Origin: Lacticaseibacillus nasuensis JCM 17158
GTDB taxonomy: Bacteria > Bacillota > Bacilli > Lactobacillales > Lactobacillaceae
Length of the DNA: 64,000 bases
NCBI RefSeq assembly: GCF_001434705.1
Contig: NZ_AZDJ01000032.1
Location: 148,735 to 212,734, forward strand
Reading direction: 5' to 3'
Positions 7,333 to 16,437 of this stretch are shown here, one piece after another. The translations under genes were made by a program, and so were the position numbers. The notes under the pieces are model-generated. The model made no database searches. It was given only the letters and a program-made list of their open reading frames with translations, and was not told the DNA's origin. The first letter of the stretch is position 1. Each line of letters begins with the position of its first letter.

Positions 7333-9477
7333 TTCCTCCGGTGCCTTCATCGGCGTAAACCGCCGGGGATTCTCATCCGCCGCGGACTCGGCCGCTTGCT
7401 CCTGACGGTGTTGCGCCGCGGTGGCTTCGGCCATGAACGTCGCCTGCGCCTCTTCCTTGGTGACCCCGCGCAAGTCGATGCGTTGCCAGGAATTGTCCGG
7501 CGCCAGCACCCGCGTTTTCACGTTGTCGGCCCACAAGACATCATAAATATGTTGCACCTGCGCCTTGATCTGCGGGTCGATCACCGGAAACAGCAACTCG
7601 ACGCGCCGCGACAAGTTGCGCTTCATCAAGTCGGCAGAACTCAGGTACACGAGCTCCTCGCCGTCGGCATAAAACGCGTAGATGCGGCTGTGCTCAAGGA
7701 AGCGGCCGACGATCGAGTGCACGGTGATGTTGTCCGACACGCCGGGAATGCCGACTTTCAGGTTGCAAATGCCGCGAATCAACAAATCGACCTGCACCCC
7801 GGCGGCGCTGGCGGCGTATAGGGCCTCGATCATTTCCGTATCGCTGAGCGAATTCATTTTCATCTGGATGTGCGCCGGCCGCCCCGCCTTGGCGTGGGCG
7901 ATTTCGGCGCGAATGTGCTCCAGCAAGAACTCGCGGATCCCTAGCGGCGCGATGACCAGCTTGTGGAAGTACGCCGGCTCGCTAAAGCCGCTGAGCATGT
8001 TGAAAATGTTGCTGGCGTCGGTGCCCATTTCCGCGTTGGCGGTGAACAAGCCGAGGTCGGTGTAGACATTGGCGGTGACGTCGTTGTAATTCCCGGTGGC
8101 CATGTGCATGTAGCGGCGAATCCCGGTGTCTTCGCGGCGCACCACCAGCGCCAGCTTGCAGTGGGTCTTCAACCCGACCAAGCCGTAAATCACGTGACAG
8201 CCGGCGCGCTCAAGCTCCTGCGCCCAATGCACGTTGCGCTCCTCGTCAAAGCGCGCCTTTAACTCGACGAGCACGGTGACTTGCTTGCCGTTTTCCGCCG
8301 CCTGCTTCAACGCGCGGATAATCGGCGACTTGCTGGAGACGCGGTACAGCGTCATTTTCACGGCGAGCACCTGCGGGTCGGCGGCCGCCTGGGCGATGAA
8401 GTTCACCACGGGCTGAAAACTGTCATACGGGTGCTGCAACAAGATGTCGTGGTCGCGAATCTGGGCGAACAGGTCCCCACTGGCCAACTCATTGGGCAGA
8501 TACGGGGTGAACGGCGGGTACAAGAGCGCGTCGCAGCCGCTGGTGTGCTTGACCAGCTGGCCGAGCACGGTGAGGTCGATGGGTCCGTGAATCTCGTAGA
8601 CATCATCCGGCTCGTCTTTGAGGCTGAGCCCCTTTAACAGCCGCTTGCGCAAAAACTTGCTCATCCCCGCGTCGATTTCCAGCCGCATTACCTTGCCGCG
8701 CTGGCGCTTTTTCAGTTGCGACTGAATCTCCTTCATCAAGTCGCTGGCGTCTTCTTCGGCAACGTCCAGGTCCATGTCGCGGGTGACGCGAAACAGCGCG
8801 GTTTCCTTGATGGTCGCGCCGACGAAGAGCTCGCCGACGAATTGCCGCACGATGTCTTCCAGCAAAATAAAATCGTTGCTGGCCCCAGGCAGGCGCAGCA
8901 CCCGCGGGAACACATCCGGCACCTGCACCATGGCAAAGGAGCGCGTCTTGTCCTTGGTGCCGACGTCTTCCGGCCGCTGCAGGCGAATCGCCAGGTTCAA
9001 CGAATTATTCGCCAAAAATGGGAACGGCCGCGTCGGATCGACTCCCATCGGCGTCAACACCGGGTACAACTCCTGGTGAAAATAGCGATCGACGAAGCCG
9101 CTTTGCTTGGCGGAGAGCTCCTCTGGGTGCAGCAGGCGAATGCCGTGCTCCACCAAGCGTGGCGAAAGCGACCGGCTCCAAGTCGTGTATTGCTTGTCGA
9201 CCATGGCGTGCGCCTCAGTGGCGATGGCGTGCAGCTGCGCCGTGGGGGTCAGCCCCGCGGCGTCGGGTTCGGTGTAGCCCACGGTGACCATCTTGCGCAA
9301 CGACGCCACGCGCACGTTGAAGAATTCGTCGAGGTTGCTTTGCGTGATGCCCAAAAAGCGCACGCGCTCCAAGAGCGGATTGTGCACGTCGCGGGCTTCT
9401 TCTAGCACCCGGTCGTTAAACGCCAGCCAGCTTAACTCGCGGTTGGTGAAGTACTGGGGATTATCAAATTGACTCAT
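7330..9477 (-). CDS. ppk: Polyphosphate kinase 1
   Basis: A 715-residue Ppk1, the usual length. The N-terminus FTNRELSWLAFNDRVLEEA, then VKMTLYRVSS, VLVELKARFDEERNV, and the phosphohistidine motif VGLKTHCKLALVVRRE (His about 439) followed by HMATGNYND are all intact. It makes inorganic polyphosphate from the gamma-phosphate of ATP, reversibly, as a membrane-associated or cytosolic oligomer. Its ATG overlaps the stop of the HD-type Ppx by 4 bases, so synthesis and degradation enzymes are translationally coupled. Its stop codon lies inside a 110 bp repeat. Confidence 0.97.
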   Translation of the reverse strand: MSQFDNPQYFTNRELSWLAFNDRVLEEARDVHNPLLERVRFLGITQSNLDEFFNVRVASLRKMVTVGYTEPDAAGLTPTAQLHAIATEAHAMVDKQYTTWSRSLSPRLVEHGIRLLHPEELSAKQSGFVDRYFHQELYPVLTPMGVDPTRPFPFLANNSLNLAIRLQRPEDVGTKDKTRSFAMVQVPDVFPRVLRLPGASNDFILLEDIVRQFVGELFVGATIKETALFRVTRDMDLDVAEEDASDLMKEIQSQLKKRQRGKVMRLEIDAGMSKFLRKRLLKGLSLKDEPDDVYEIHGPIDLTVLGQLVKHTSGCDALLYPPFTPYLPNELASGDLFAQIRDHDILLQHPYDSFQPVVNFIAQAAADPQVLAVKMTLYRVSSKSPIIRALKQAAENGKQVTVLVELKARFDEERNVHWAQELERAGCHVIYGLVGLKTHCKLALVVRREDTGIRRYMHMATGNYNDVTANVYTDLGLFTANAEMGTDASNIFNMLSGFSEPAYFHKLVIAPLGIREFLLEHIRAEIAHAKAGRPAHIQMKMNSLSDTEMIEALYAASAAGVQVDLLIRGICNLKVGIPGVSDNITVHSIVGRFLEHSRIYAFYADGEELVYLSSADLMKRNLSRRVELLFPVIDPQIKAQVQHIYDVLWADNVKTRVLAPDNSWQRIDLRGVTKEEAQATFMAEATAAQHRQEQAAESAADENPRRFTPMKAPEE

Positions 9478-11003
9478 CGGCTGGTCCTCCCTTTTAACTC
9501 AATCGGCAAGCCGAACACCGCCGTGAAAAACTTACCCTTTTGCTGCAGCGTCCAGCGCTCCAAGGCGATGTCGTCGCTGGCCGTGGCCGTCAGCACCACG
9601 GCGTCTGGGCGCAGCGACACGCGCAGGGCCGTGATCTTCTGCTGGCGCGAGGCGTCGAGGCTGTCGGCCACGCGCAACAGCGCCGAGAGCTTGGCGATAA
9701 TCAGCCGCCGCGCCGCGCCCATTTCCGGCAGGTCGCCGAGGTTGAGCTGCGGCAAGTCGCTGGAGTGGTACCGCGCGATGGTGGCGACCATTTCCTGCTC
9801 GGTGCGCGTCAGCCCCATCAGCTCCGAGGCGCGGATGATGTAATCGGAATGCTCATAGTGCTTGTGCGTGTCGACGTAGCTGCCGATGTCGTTGATCGTT
9901 GCGGCAATTTGCAGCAACAGCCGCTCACGCTTGCCCAGCCCGTGTAGCTTTTTCAGCCGGTCGAACAGCTGCAACACGAAGGTCACCGTGGCGTCGCGGT
10001 GGGCGACGTCGACTTGGTAGCGGTCGGCAAGATTTTGCGCGCTTTGAATGATTTCTTTGGTGGGATCAAGCGTCACCGGCCGGAATCCGGCGCCCCACGC
10101 CGCATCCGCCTCGAGCCCGTCGAGCAGCTTCAGATTCGAGATAAAAATCCGCTGGCTGTTCAGCGTTTTGACCAGGCGATACAGCAACAACACGGTCGGC
10201 AGCACCTGCTCGACTTGGTTAATCGGCAGGTCGTATTCCTCGGACAAATATTGGTCGGAGGAATGCGTCACCTCGCGATAAATCAAGTCGAAGCCGTCAC
10301 GGTCAGTTTCCACCATCCGCTCGCCGGTGGGAATCAGCGTCTCGAATAGCGACAAGGCGCTGCCCATTAGAATCATGTTCGGGTATTGCTCGGCGTGCGG
10401 CAGCAAGCGCATGAAGTCCAGCAGGCGCGAGTCGATGTAATCTTGCATCACCTCGACGTAGTTGTTGACGGTGCGCTGCAGGTCGCTCATCACCTCGTAG
10501 ACGCGCAGCGGGCCCAGCGACAAGTTGCGCGAAAACCCGAACTCGCCGTCAGTAAAGGCGGTGAGCTCCACGGACCCGGAGCTAATGTCGATCAGCACCG
10601 TGCCGGTTTTCGTGATTTCGCTAAAGTGCGGGAACCGCGCAAACACCGCCTGGGTGCGGTAAAACGATTCCTGCGCCAGCGTTTGCGGCTGCACGGCCCA
10701 GCCGGTGCGGCTCAGCAGCTGATCCCAGACGAACTGCGCGTTTTGCGCCTCGAAAAAGCTGTGGCTGCCGCTAACGGTGATGGCCTTGACGCCATAGTCG
10801 GCAAACAGCTGCTGAATCGCGGTGAAGGCCGCCACGATGGCGTCGACGGTTTCCGGCAAAATCTGGTGCGCGGCAAAAATGTCCTCGCCAATGGCCACCG
10901 GATACTTCCCGCGCTCTAACTCTTTTAATGTGCGCAGGTTGGTGATGCTAAACCCCACGCTTTGCGCTCCAATCACCACGAAGCCATGTTCCGTCGCTGC
11001 CAT
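9474..11003 (-). CDS. ppx: Exopolyphosphatase, long form with C-terminal HD domain
   Basis: A 509-residue protein starting at ATG 11003 after AAGGAGG; the open frame extends upstream but without homology. The N-terminal half is a Ppx/GppA ASKHA domain (VIGAQSVGF, GTVLIDISSGSVELTAF near residue 140). The C-terminal part from about residue 320 has an HD-type helical domain, with INDIGSYVDTHKHYEHSDYI. Expected to degrade polyphosphate processively. The P-loop near the start reads IGAQSVGF rather than the usual IDxGSxS, so catalytic competence needs care. First gene of the operon, overlapping ppk by 4 bases. Confidence 0.9.
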   Translation of the reverse strand: MAATEHGFVVIGAQSVGFSITNLRTLKELERGKYPVAIGEDIFAAHQILPETVDAIVAAFTAIQQLFADYGVKAITVSGSHSFFEAQNAQFVWDQLLSRTGWAVQPQTLAQESFYRTQAVFARFPHFSEITKTGTVLIDISSGSVELTAFTDGEFGFSRNLSLGPLRVYEVMSDLQRTVNNYVEVMQDYIDSRLLDFMRLLPHAEQYPNMILMGSALSLFETLIPTGERMVETDRDGFDLIYREVTHSSDQYLSEEYDLPINQVEQVLPTVLLLYRLVKTLNSQRIFISNLKLLDGLEADAAWGAGFRPVTLDPTKEIIQSAQNLADRYQVDVAHRDATVTFVLQLFDRLKKLHGLGKRERLLLQIAATINDIGSYVDTHKHYEHSDYIIRASELMGLTRTEQEMVATIARYHSSDLPQLNLGDLPEMGAARRLIIAKLSALLRVADSLDASRQQKITALRVSLRPDAVVLTATASDDIALERWTLQQKGKFFTAVFGLPIELKGRTSR

Positions 11004-11496
11004 TGCCGCGCCCTCCTTCGGTTTGGTCCTCAAGGGTAATTTTAGCACAGCAACGCCACCACGCGGAGCAGGAAGCGGAAGCCTCGAACGAATCAATTTC
11101 ACGAAAATGCCCACCGAAGGCACTTTGTTTTTCTCGCCGACCCGCATTGCATATTTTCTGCATGAACAGACTGTGCAAAAGGCTTTTTCTGCATATTGGC
11201 CACGGTTCGCCAAGCCCGGGCGAACCACGAAAAAATCGCGCAATCGCTTCTGCTCCAAGCGATTGCGCGGCCGATTGCCAAAACCGACGCGCCGTTAAAC
11301 GCTGAATACGCCTGTTGCGCGGATAATCCTCCAGCTTGATGCCCCAAATCGCACCGAAGTTTTCGCCATCAATCTCGCTATCCCTTGGCGCCCAAGGGTT
11401 AGCGACCGCTTTAGCCGGTGCGCCCGGGCTTGGCAAATAGCCATTTCTGTCTACGAAACATGAACAGTGTCCACGACGCATCAACACGCCAAGCCA
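11004..11496. other. 493-base intergenic region with several hairpins, no convincing gene
   Basis: No credible protein is encoded here. A minus-strand frame opens from 11487 but has no RBS or recognisable domain and its end overlaps the HD-type ppx. The DNA holds a hairpin at 11204-11226 (GGTTCGCC/GGCGAACC), a terminator at 11230-11269, and a 13 bp near-perfect hairpin at 11376-11404 (CGCTATCCCTTGG/CCAAGGGTTAGCG). The motif GCCAAGCCCGGGCG appears once on each strand (about 11210 and 11430). This could be a structured RNA read on the minus strand from about 11490 to the terminator, or another family of intergenic repeat. Confidence 0.5.
11230..11269 (-). terminator. Rho-independent terminator inside the MATE-ppx intergenic region
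   Basis: A perfect 13 bp stem CGCGCAATCGCTT/AAGCGATTGCGCG with a 7-base loop is followed on the minus strand by ATTTTTT. MATE already has its own terminator 230 bases upstream, so this one would end a separate transcript that begins within 11270-11496. Confidence 0.8.
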
Positions 11497-11497
11497 C

Positions 11498-11525
11498 GAA
11501 AAAAGGCCTCGGCAGTGCCGAGACC
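11498..11525 (-). terminator. Rho-independent terminator of the MATE gene
   Basis: On the minus strand GGTCTCGGCAC/GTGCCGAGGCC-type arms (GGTCTCGGCA, TGCCGAGGCC) are followed by a run of T, directly after the MATE stop codon at 11533. Confidence 0.85.
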
Positions 11526-11532
11526 CCAGTCA

Positions 11533-12927
11533 TTATTCCTTGCCCACCGCCACCGGCTCGCTGAGTACGGCGTCGAGTTGGGCCTGTTCCTTGCGTTTGA
11601 TGTCGCGCATGGTGCCGAGGTACACCGTGACCAACACGGCCACCGACCCGATCCAGGCCAGCGGGTTGGCCATCGACGCGCCGGCAAACCCCATGTGCAT
11701 GTAGCGAATCAACACGATGCCGGCAAAGGCGCGCATGAACAGCTCGAAGAAGCCGGCCACCGTTGGCACCATCGTTTTGCCCAAGCCCTGCAAGAGGTTG
11801 CGCATCGTAAAGAGAATCGCCAACAGCCAGTACATGCTGGCATTGAAGTGGAAGTAGGTTTGCGCCAGCGCCGTGACCTCGGGCTGATTGTTGCCGAGGA
11901 AGAGATTGACTAACGGCTTGGAGAAGAGAATGATCACCGCGCCGAGCACGCCGGAAATCACGACGTTCAACAGCAAGGCCTGGTTGAAGCCGTGGCGAAT
12001 CCGGCCGTACTCCTTGGCGCCGAGGTTTTGCGCGGCAAAGGTCGCCATCGCCACGCCAAACGAGCTCGCTGGCAACGTCGCCAGCTGGTCGATGCGCCCG
12101 GCGGCGGTGTAAGCCGCCACCGCGTCGGTGCCCAAGGTGTTGAGCATCACCTGCAAAATCACGGAGCCAATGGCGATAATCGACATCGAAAAGCCCATCG
12201 GCAAGCCGACAATCAGGTGATGGCGAATCTCGCCCCAGTCGATGACCAGGTCTTTTTTGCGAATGACCAACAACGGAATGTGCCGCTTGATGAAGCCCCA
12301 GCACAGCACCGTCGACAGCAATTGCGCCGTTACCGTGGCCCAGCCGGCGCCGGCCACGCCCATGTGGAAGCCGAGGATGAACAGGAATTCCAAGGCGATG
12401 TTGACCACCGTGGCGATAATCAGAAAAATCAGCGGCGTGCGCGAGTCGCCGAGCGCGCGCATCATGTTACTCAAGAGGTTGAAGGCCATCGAGGCGATGA
12501 TGCCGATAAAAATCACGCGCACAAAGGCGACGGAATCGTCGACAATGGCCGCCGGCGTTTGCATCAGGTGCAACAACGGCCGCGTCAGCGTCACCGACAG
12601 CACCGTCAGAATCACGGAAATGGCGAGACTGATCCAGATGCTGGTGCCGAAGCTCTTGCGCACGGCGCGGTAATCATGGGCGCCATAGGCCTGCGCCGTC
12701 AGCACCGACAGCCCGGCGGTGGTGCCTTGCGCAAACCCGATGATCAAAAACGTGAGACTCCCGGTGGCGCCCACCGCAGCCAGCGCGTATTTGCCGATGG
12801 TGCGGCCGACAATCAAGGCGTCCATGAAGCTATATAGCTGCTGAAAAACATTCCCGATTAAAAGCGGAATCGTGAAGAATAGAATCAGCTTTAAGGGACT
12901 GCCCTTCGTTAAGGTGCGCACGGTCAC
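11533..12927 (-). CDS. MATE-family multidrug/sodium efflux transporter
   Basis: A 464-residue integral membrane protein with about 12 hydrophobic helices in two homologous halves. Characteristic stretches are FFTIPLLIGNVFQQLYSFMDALIVGRTIG near the N-terminus (quoted in two parts: IPLLIGNVFQQLY and MDALIVGR) and the matching IDQLATLPASSFG in the second half. MATE pumps of this MepA/DinF-like branch export cationic drugs or toxic metabolites in exchange for Na+ or H+. It is a single-gene unit with its own terminator. The gene starts with GTG-like context avoided; ATG 12927 is preceded by AGGAGGG. Confidence 0.92.
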   Translation of the reverse strand: MTVRTLTKGSPLKLILFFTIPLLIGNVFQQLYSFMDALIVGRTIGKYALAAVGATGSLTFLIIGFAQGTTAGLSVLTAQAYGAHDYRAVRKSFGTSIWISLAISVILTVLSVTLTRPLLHLMQTPAAIVDDSVAFVRVIFIGIIASMAFNLLSNMMRALGDSRTPLIFLIIATVVNIALEFLFILGFHMGVAGAGWATVTAQLLSTVLCWGFIKRHIPLLVIRKKDLVIDWGEIRHHLIVGLPMGFSMSIIAIGSVILQVMLNTLGTDAVAAYTAAGRIDQLATLPASSFGVAMATFAAQNLGAKEYGRIRHGFNQALLLNVVISGVLGAVIILFSKPLVNLFLGNNQPEVTALAQTYFHFNASMYWLLAILFTMRNLLQGLGKTMVPTVAGFFELFMRAFAGIVLIRYMHMGFAGASMANPLAWIGSVAVLVTVYLGTMRDIKRKEQAQLDAVLSEPVAVGKE

Positions 12928-13042
12928 CCCTCCTTCATTTTTACTCGTCTGATAACCTTAGCGCATTCGCGCGCCGTTGTCACCGGGGTACCCGCAATTT
13001 TGCCAAAGTTTTTGTAGCGGTTACACCCCTGGCCAAAAAACA

Positions 13043-13068
13043 ACAGGCGACCGCTGCCGGTCGCCTGT
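13043..13068 (-). terminator. Rho-independent terminator after the DUF2200 gene
   Basis: An 11 bp perfect stem ACAGGCGACCG/CGGTCGCCTGT with loop CTGC lies 5 bases after the DUF2200 stop codon; on the minus strand it is followed by TGTTTTTT. Confidence 0.9.
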
Positions 13069-13072
13069 GTCT

Positions 13073-13414
13073 TCATGCTTGAACGCGTTGAATCTTCGTC
13101 AATGCCTTGCCGCGCGCCAGCTCGTCGACCAGCTTATCCAGCCGGCGAATCTGTTGCAGTAACGGATCGCTGATAGCTTCTACCCGCACGCCGCACACCA
13201 CCCCGGTAATCGCGGTGGCGACTGGCGGCACCTGCGCGCCAGCAAAGAAATCGCGCAGCGATAACGGCGAGTCGTGCAACTGCGCCGGGGCATACCCGGT
13301 AAACCAACCAATCACGGCATCGAGTTCGGCCTGCGTGCGACCTTTTTTCGTGACCTTGGCCAGATACAAAGGATACAGCCGATTAAATGGCATCGCATAG
13401 AGTCGCTCTGACAT
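13073..13414 (-). CDS. DUF2200-family protein
   Basis: A 113-residue cytoplasmic protein of the DUF2200 family. MSERLYAMPFNRLYPLYL, KKGRTQAELDAVIGWFTGY and VCGVRVEAISDPLLQQIRRL are the family's conserved blocks. Function is unknown. ATG 13414 is preferred to the adjacent GTG 13417 because GGAG lies 6 bases before the ATG and only 3 before the GTG. It follows the TPM gene by 15 bases (minus direction), so it is probably the last gene of the LemA-TPM-DUF2200 run. Confidence 0.9.
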   Translation of the reverse strand: MSERLYAMPFNRLYPLYLAKVTKKGRTQAELDAVIGWFTGYAPAQLHDSPLSLRDFFAGAQVPPVATAITGVVCGVRVEAISDPLLQQIRRLDKLVDELARGKALTKIQRVQA

Positions 13415-13429
13415 CACGTGCTCCTTTCG

Positions 13430-14299
13430 CTAGACGTCGGCGCCACCGCCGCCGCTTGAGCCGCCACCCCAACTGGAGCCACCGCCGAAGCCACCGCCAC
13501 CGAAGCCGGAACCACCGCCGTAGCCGCCACCGCCCCAGCGGTTGCGACTGCCGCCGCTCATTAAGGTGCCCAGCAGCCACCACAGCCACCAGGAACCGCC
13601 ACGCCGGCCGCCGCGGGGACCGCGCGGGCCGCCACCACCGAGGATGGCGATAATCGCCACGCCAATAAAGACCGACACGATGATGGTGAGGATGCGACTG
13701 CCGGTGTTACCGGAATTGCCCGTCCGCCGATAATCCGACATTTGCTCAGCCGGCACGGTGTTTTTGTCCGCCTTGAACTTGTACTTCTTGTCGACCACCG
13801 TGGCCACCGCGTTGAACACGTTGCGAATGGCGGTGTTGATCTTGGCGTGACTGGTGGCCTTAATGTCCTTGAGGTTTTGATTGAGGATATTTTTGGCCAA
13901 GACATCGGTGAGCTCGCCTTCTAGGCCATACCCCACCTCGATGCGCATGTTTTGCGCGCCTTGGTTTTCAGCGAAGACGATCAACACGCCGTTGTCGCGG
14001 CCCTTGTCGCCGATGCCCCACTTGCTGAAGAGTTTCGGCGCGTAATCGCTCAGCGCTTCACCGCCAGAGGACTTCACCACCGCCACGGCGATTTGTGGCT
14101 GTTGCTTGGTTTGTTGATAGGTTTGATTCTTGGTATCGATGAGTTGCTGGGACTGGCTGTCCAGCAGGTTCATGTCGTCATAATAGTAGTGGTCGCTGGG
14201 GCGCGCCGGCAGACTCGCCGCCGCCACCGGCCGGGCGCCACCCAGCCACACGCCCAGCGCCACCAGTAAGAGCCCAAGCCCGAGCCATTTCTTGCGCAT
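13430..14299 (-). CDS. TPM-domain membrane protein (YgcG family)
   Basis: A 289-residue secreted/membrane protein: signal peptide (residues 1-28, ending ARPVAAA), a TPM domain (about 35-165, with YDDMNLLDSQSQQLI and KGRDNGVLIVFAENQGAQNMRIEVGYGLEG, here abbreviated), one transmembrane helix near 205-222 (ILTIIVSVFIGVAIIAIL), then a tail of about 70 residues made almost wholly of Gly, Ser, Trp and Arg. This architecture is standard for YgcG-type proteins, which occur next to LemA, as here. Role is uncertain; envelope maintenance is suspected. Confidence 0.9.
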   Translation of the reverse strand: MRKKWLGLGLLLVALGVWLGGARPVAAASLPARPSDHYYYDDMNLLDSQSQQLIDTKNQTYQQTKQQPQIAVAVVKSSGGEALSDYAPKLFSKWGIGDKGRDNGVLIVFAENQGAQNMRIEVGYGLEGELTDVLAKNILNQNLKDIKATSHAKINTAIRNVFNAVATVVDKKYKFKADKNTVPAEQMSDYRRTGNSGNTGSRILTIIVSVFIGVAIIAILGGGGPRGPRGGRRGGSWWLWWLLGTLMSGGSRNRWGGGGYGGGSGFGGGGFGGGSSWGGGSSGGGGADV

Positions 14300-14314
14300 C
14301 GCGGGCTCCTTTCG

Positions 14315-14896
14315 TTATTTGCCTGAGTCGAAGTCGACCTTCGGCGTGCTGCTGACCTTCGCGTCCGCCTTATAGGTATCATGCTTGTGCAACCCCATCA
14401 GGTTGGCAAAGAGATTCCGCGGGAAGGTTACGATCGCGGAGTTATAGTCCTGCACTGCGTCGATGTACCGGCCGCGCGCCACCGAAATGCGGTTTTGACT
14501 GCCTTCCAGCTCGGTAATCAAGTCTTGGCCGGCTTGCGAAGACTGCAGCTGCGGGTAGTTTTCCTGCAACGCGGTGAACATCGTGCCGATGTTGGCGCTG
14601 GCCTTGGACTTGGCAGCCGGCGTGCTGGCGGCGTTATACGCCTTGCGCGCATCGGCCAAGGCCGTGTAGATTTTTTCTTCGTGACTCATTTGGGCCTTTA
14701 CCGTCGAGACGACGCTTGGAATCAGGTCGGCTTGGCGCTGCATCTTGTTTTCGACTTCGCTCCACTTGGCCTCCACGTTTTGTTCCTGCTTGGCCAACCC
14801 GTTATAGGTGCTGATGCTGAAAATAATCACGATCAGCGCGACGACCCCGATGATGATACTGGTCAGCGCGACGGGACTGAGTTTTTTATTTTGCAT
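14315..14896 (-). CDS. lemA: LemA family protein
   Basis: A 193-residue protein starting at ATG 14896 with AAAGGAG; the longer frame upstream lacks family similarity. An N-terminal membrane helix (ALTSIIIGVVALIVIIF) precedes coiled-coil helices with NGLAKQEQNVEAKWSEVENK, QRQADLIPSVVSTV and ISVARGRYIDAVQDYN, diagnostic for LemA. The soluble part probably faces outside. It is adjacent to the TPM protein, the usual LemA partner, with a 15-base gap. Confidence 0.93.
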   Translation of the reverse strand: MQNKKLSPVALTSIIIGVVALIVIIFSISTYNGLAKQEQNVEAKWSEVENKMQRQADLIPSVVSTVKAQMSHEEKIYTALADARKAYNAASTPAAKSKASANIGTMFTALQENYPQLQSSQAGQDLITELEGSQNRISVARGRYIDAVQDYNSAIVTFPRNLFANLMGLHKHDTYKADAKVSSTPKVDFDSGK

Positions 14897-14969
14897 AGCG
14901 TTCTCCTTTAACTTGCGTTGGCTTAATTTTACCATAGCCGCCAAGCGGGCAATCGGTCCTGAGGCGGAC

Positions 14970-14995
14970 AAAAGGGGCCGACCGCAGTCGTCCCC
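14970..14995 (-). terminator. Putative rho-independent terminator downstream of trpS
   Basis: On the minus strand GGGG-A-CGAC, loop TGCG, GTCG-G-CCCC, then TTTT. It lies about 130 bases after trpS, beyond the hairpin at 15029-15107, and before lemA. Confidence 0.6.
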
Positions 14996-15024
14996 CAAGT
15001 GTTCAGCAATGTAACGCTTCGAGA

Positions 15025-15107
15025 GACTGGGTGCGAGCGGTTAGCTACGCCAGCCACCAGAGCCACAGTTCGGCCCTAGCGTCTGGCTAGGCTACCCGTC
15101 GCATCCA
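15025..15107. repeat. Imperfect long hairpin between trpS and lemA
   Basis: About 80 bases with outer arms TGGGTGCGA/TCGCATCCA and inner imperfect arms GGTTAGCTACGCCAG/CTGGCTAGGCTACC. Size and intergenic position resemble the other long hairpins of this window, but I see no shared core sequence. Confidence 0.55.
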
Positions 15108-15127
15108 AACCGCCTTTCTCCGCAGCG

Positions 15128-16150
<1,023 letters not shown>

Positions 16151-16187
16151 TTAATCCTTTCTCGTGCTAAAAGTGACGGGGCCGCCG

Positions 16188-16432
16188 CGCACAAAAATCG
16201 CCCCATGCCGACACCGATTGTGTCAACATAGGACGACCATGCGCGGTGCCACCTAATTTGCCGGGAGAATCCCGACCGCTTAACGGCTTACGGCGCCGAT
16301 ACCGTTGCGTCCCTGGTGGGCCAAGGTGAGCGGCGGCCGGGTCGCCTTTTCAGTCCCGGCGACTTCCTGTACTGGCCTTACCCGCTCGCACCCCATCAGC
16401 ATCGACGCGTTAATGTCAGTGTAAGGAATTCG
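16188..16432 (-). promoter_or_regulatory. T-box riboswitch leader of trpS
   Basis: On the minus strand the conserved T-box sequence AGGTGGCACCGCG is at 16254-16242. It is followed by a 17 bp terminator stem with several G-U pairs (16236-16198) and T5 (16197-16193), 46 bases before the trpS start. The upstream 170 bases contain the long stem I region. Uncharged tRNA-Trp pairing with the T-box bulge would block the terminator. The specifier codon is expected to be UGG; I did not place it with confidence. Confidence 0.92.
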
Positions 16433-16437
16433 CCGCG

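Noticed and set aside
10948..11487. 179-codon minus-strand frame between MATE and the HD-type ppx
   Set aside because: No RBS, overlaps the start of ppx, and the DNA is dominated by hairpins and a terminator, which explains the odd composition better.
11411..12304. 297-codon minus-strand frame overlapping the MATE gene
   Set aside because: It overlaps a clear transporter in another frame and has no motif or RBS.
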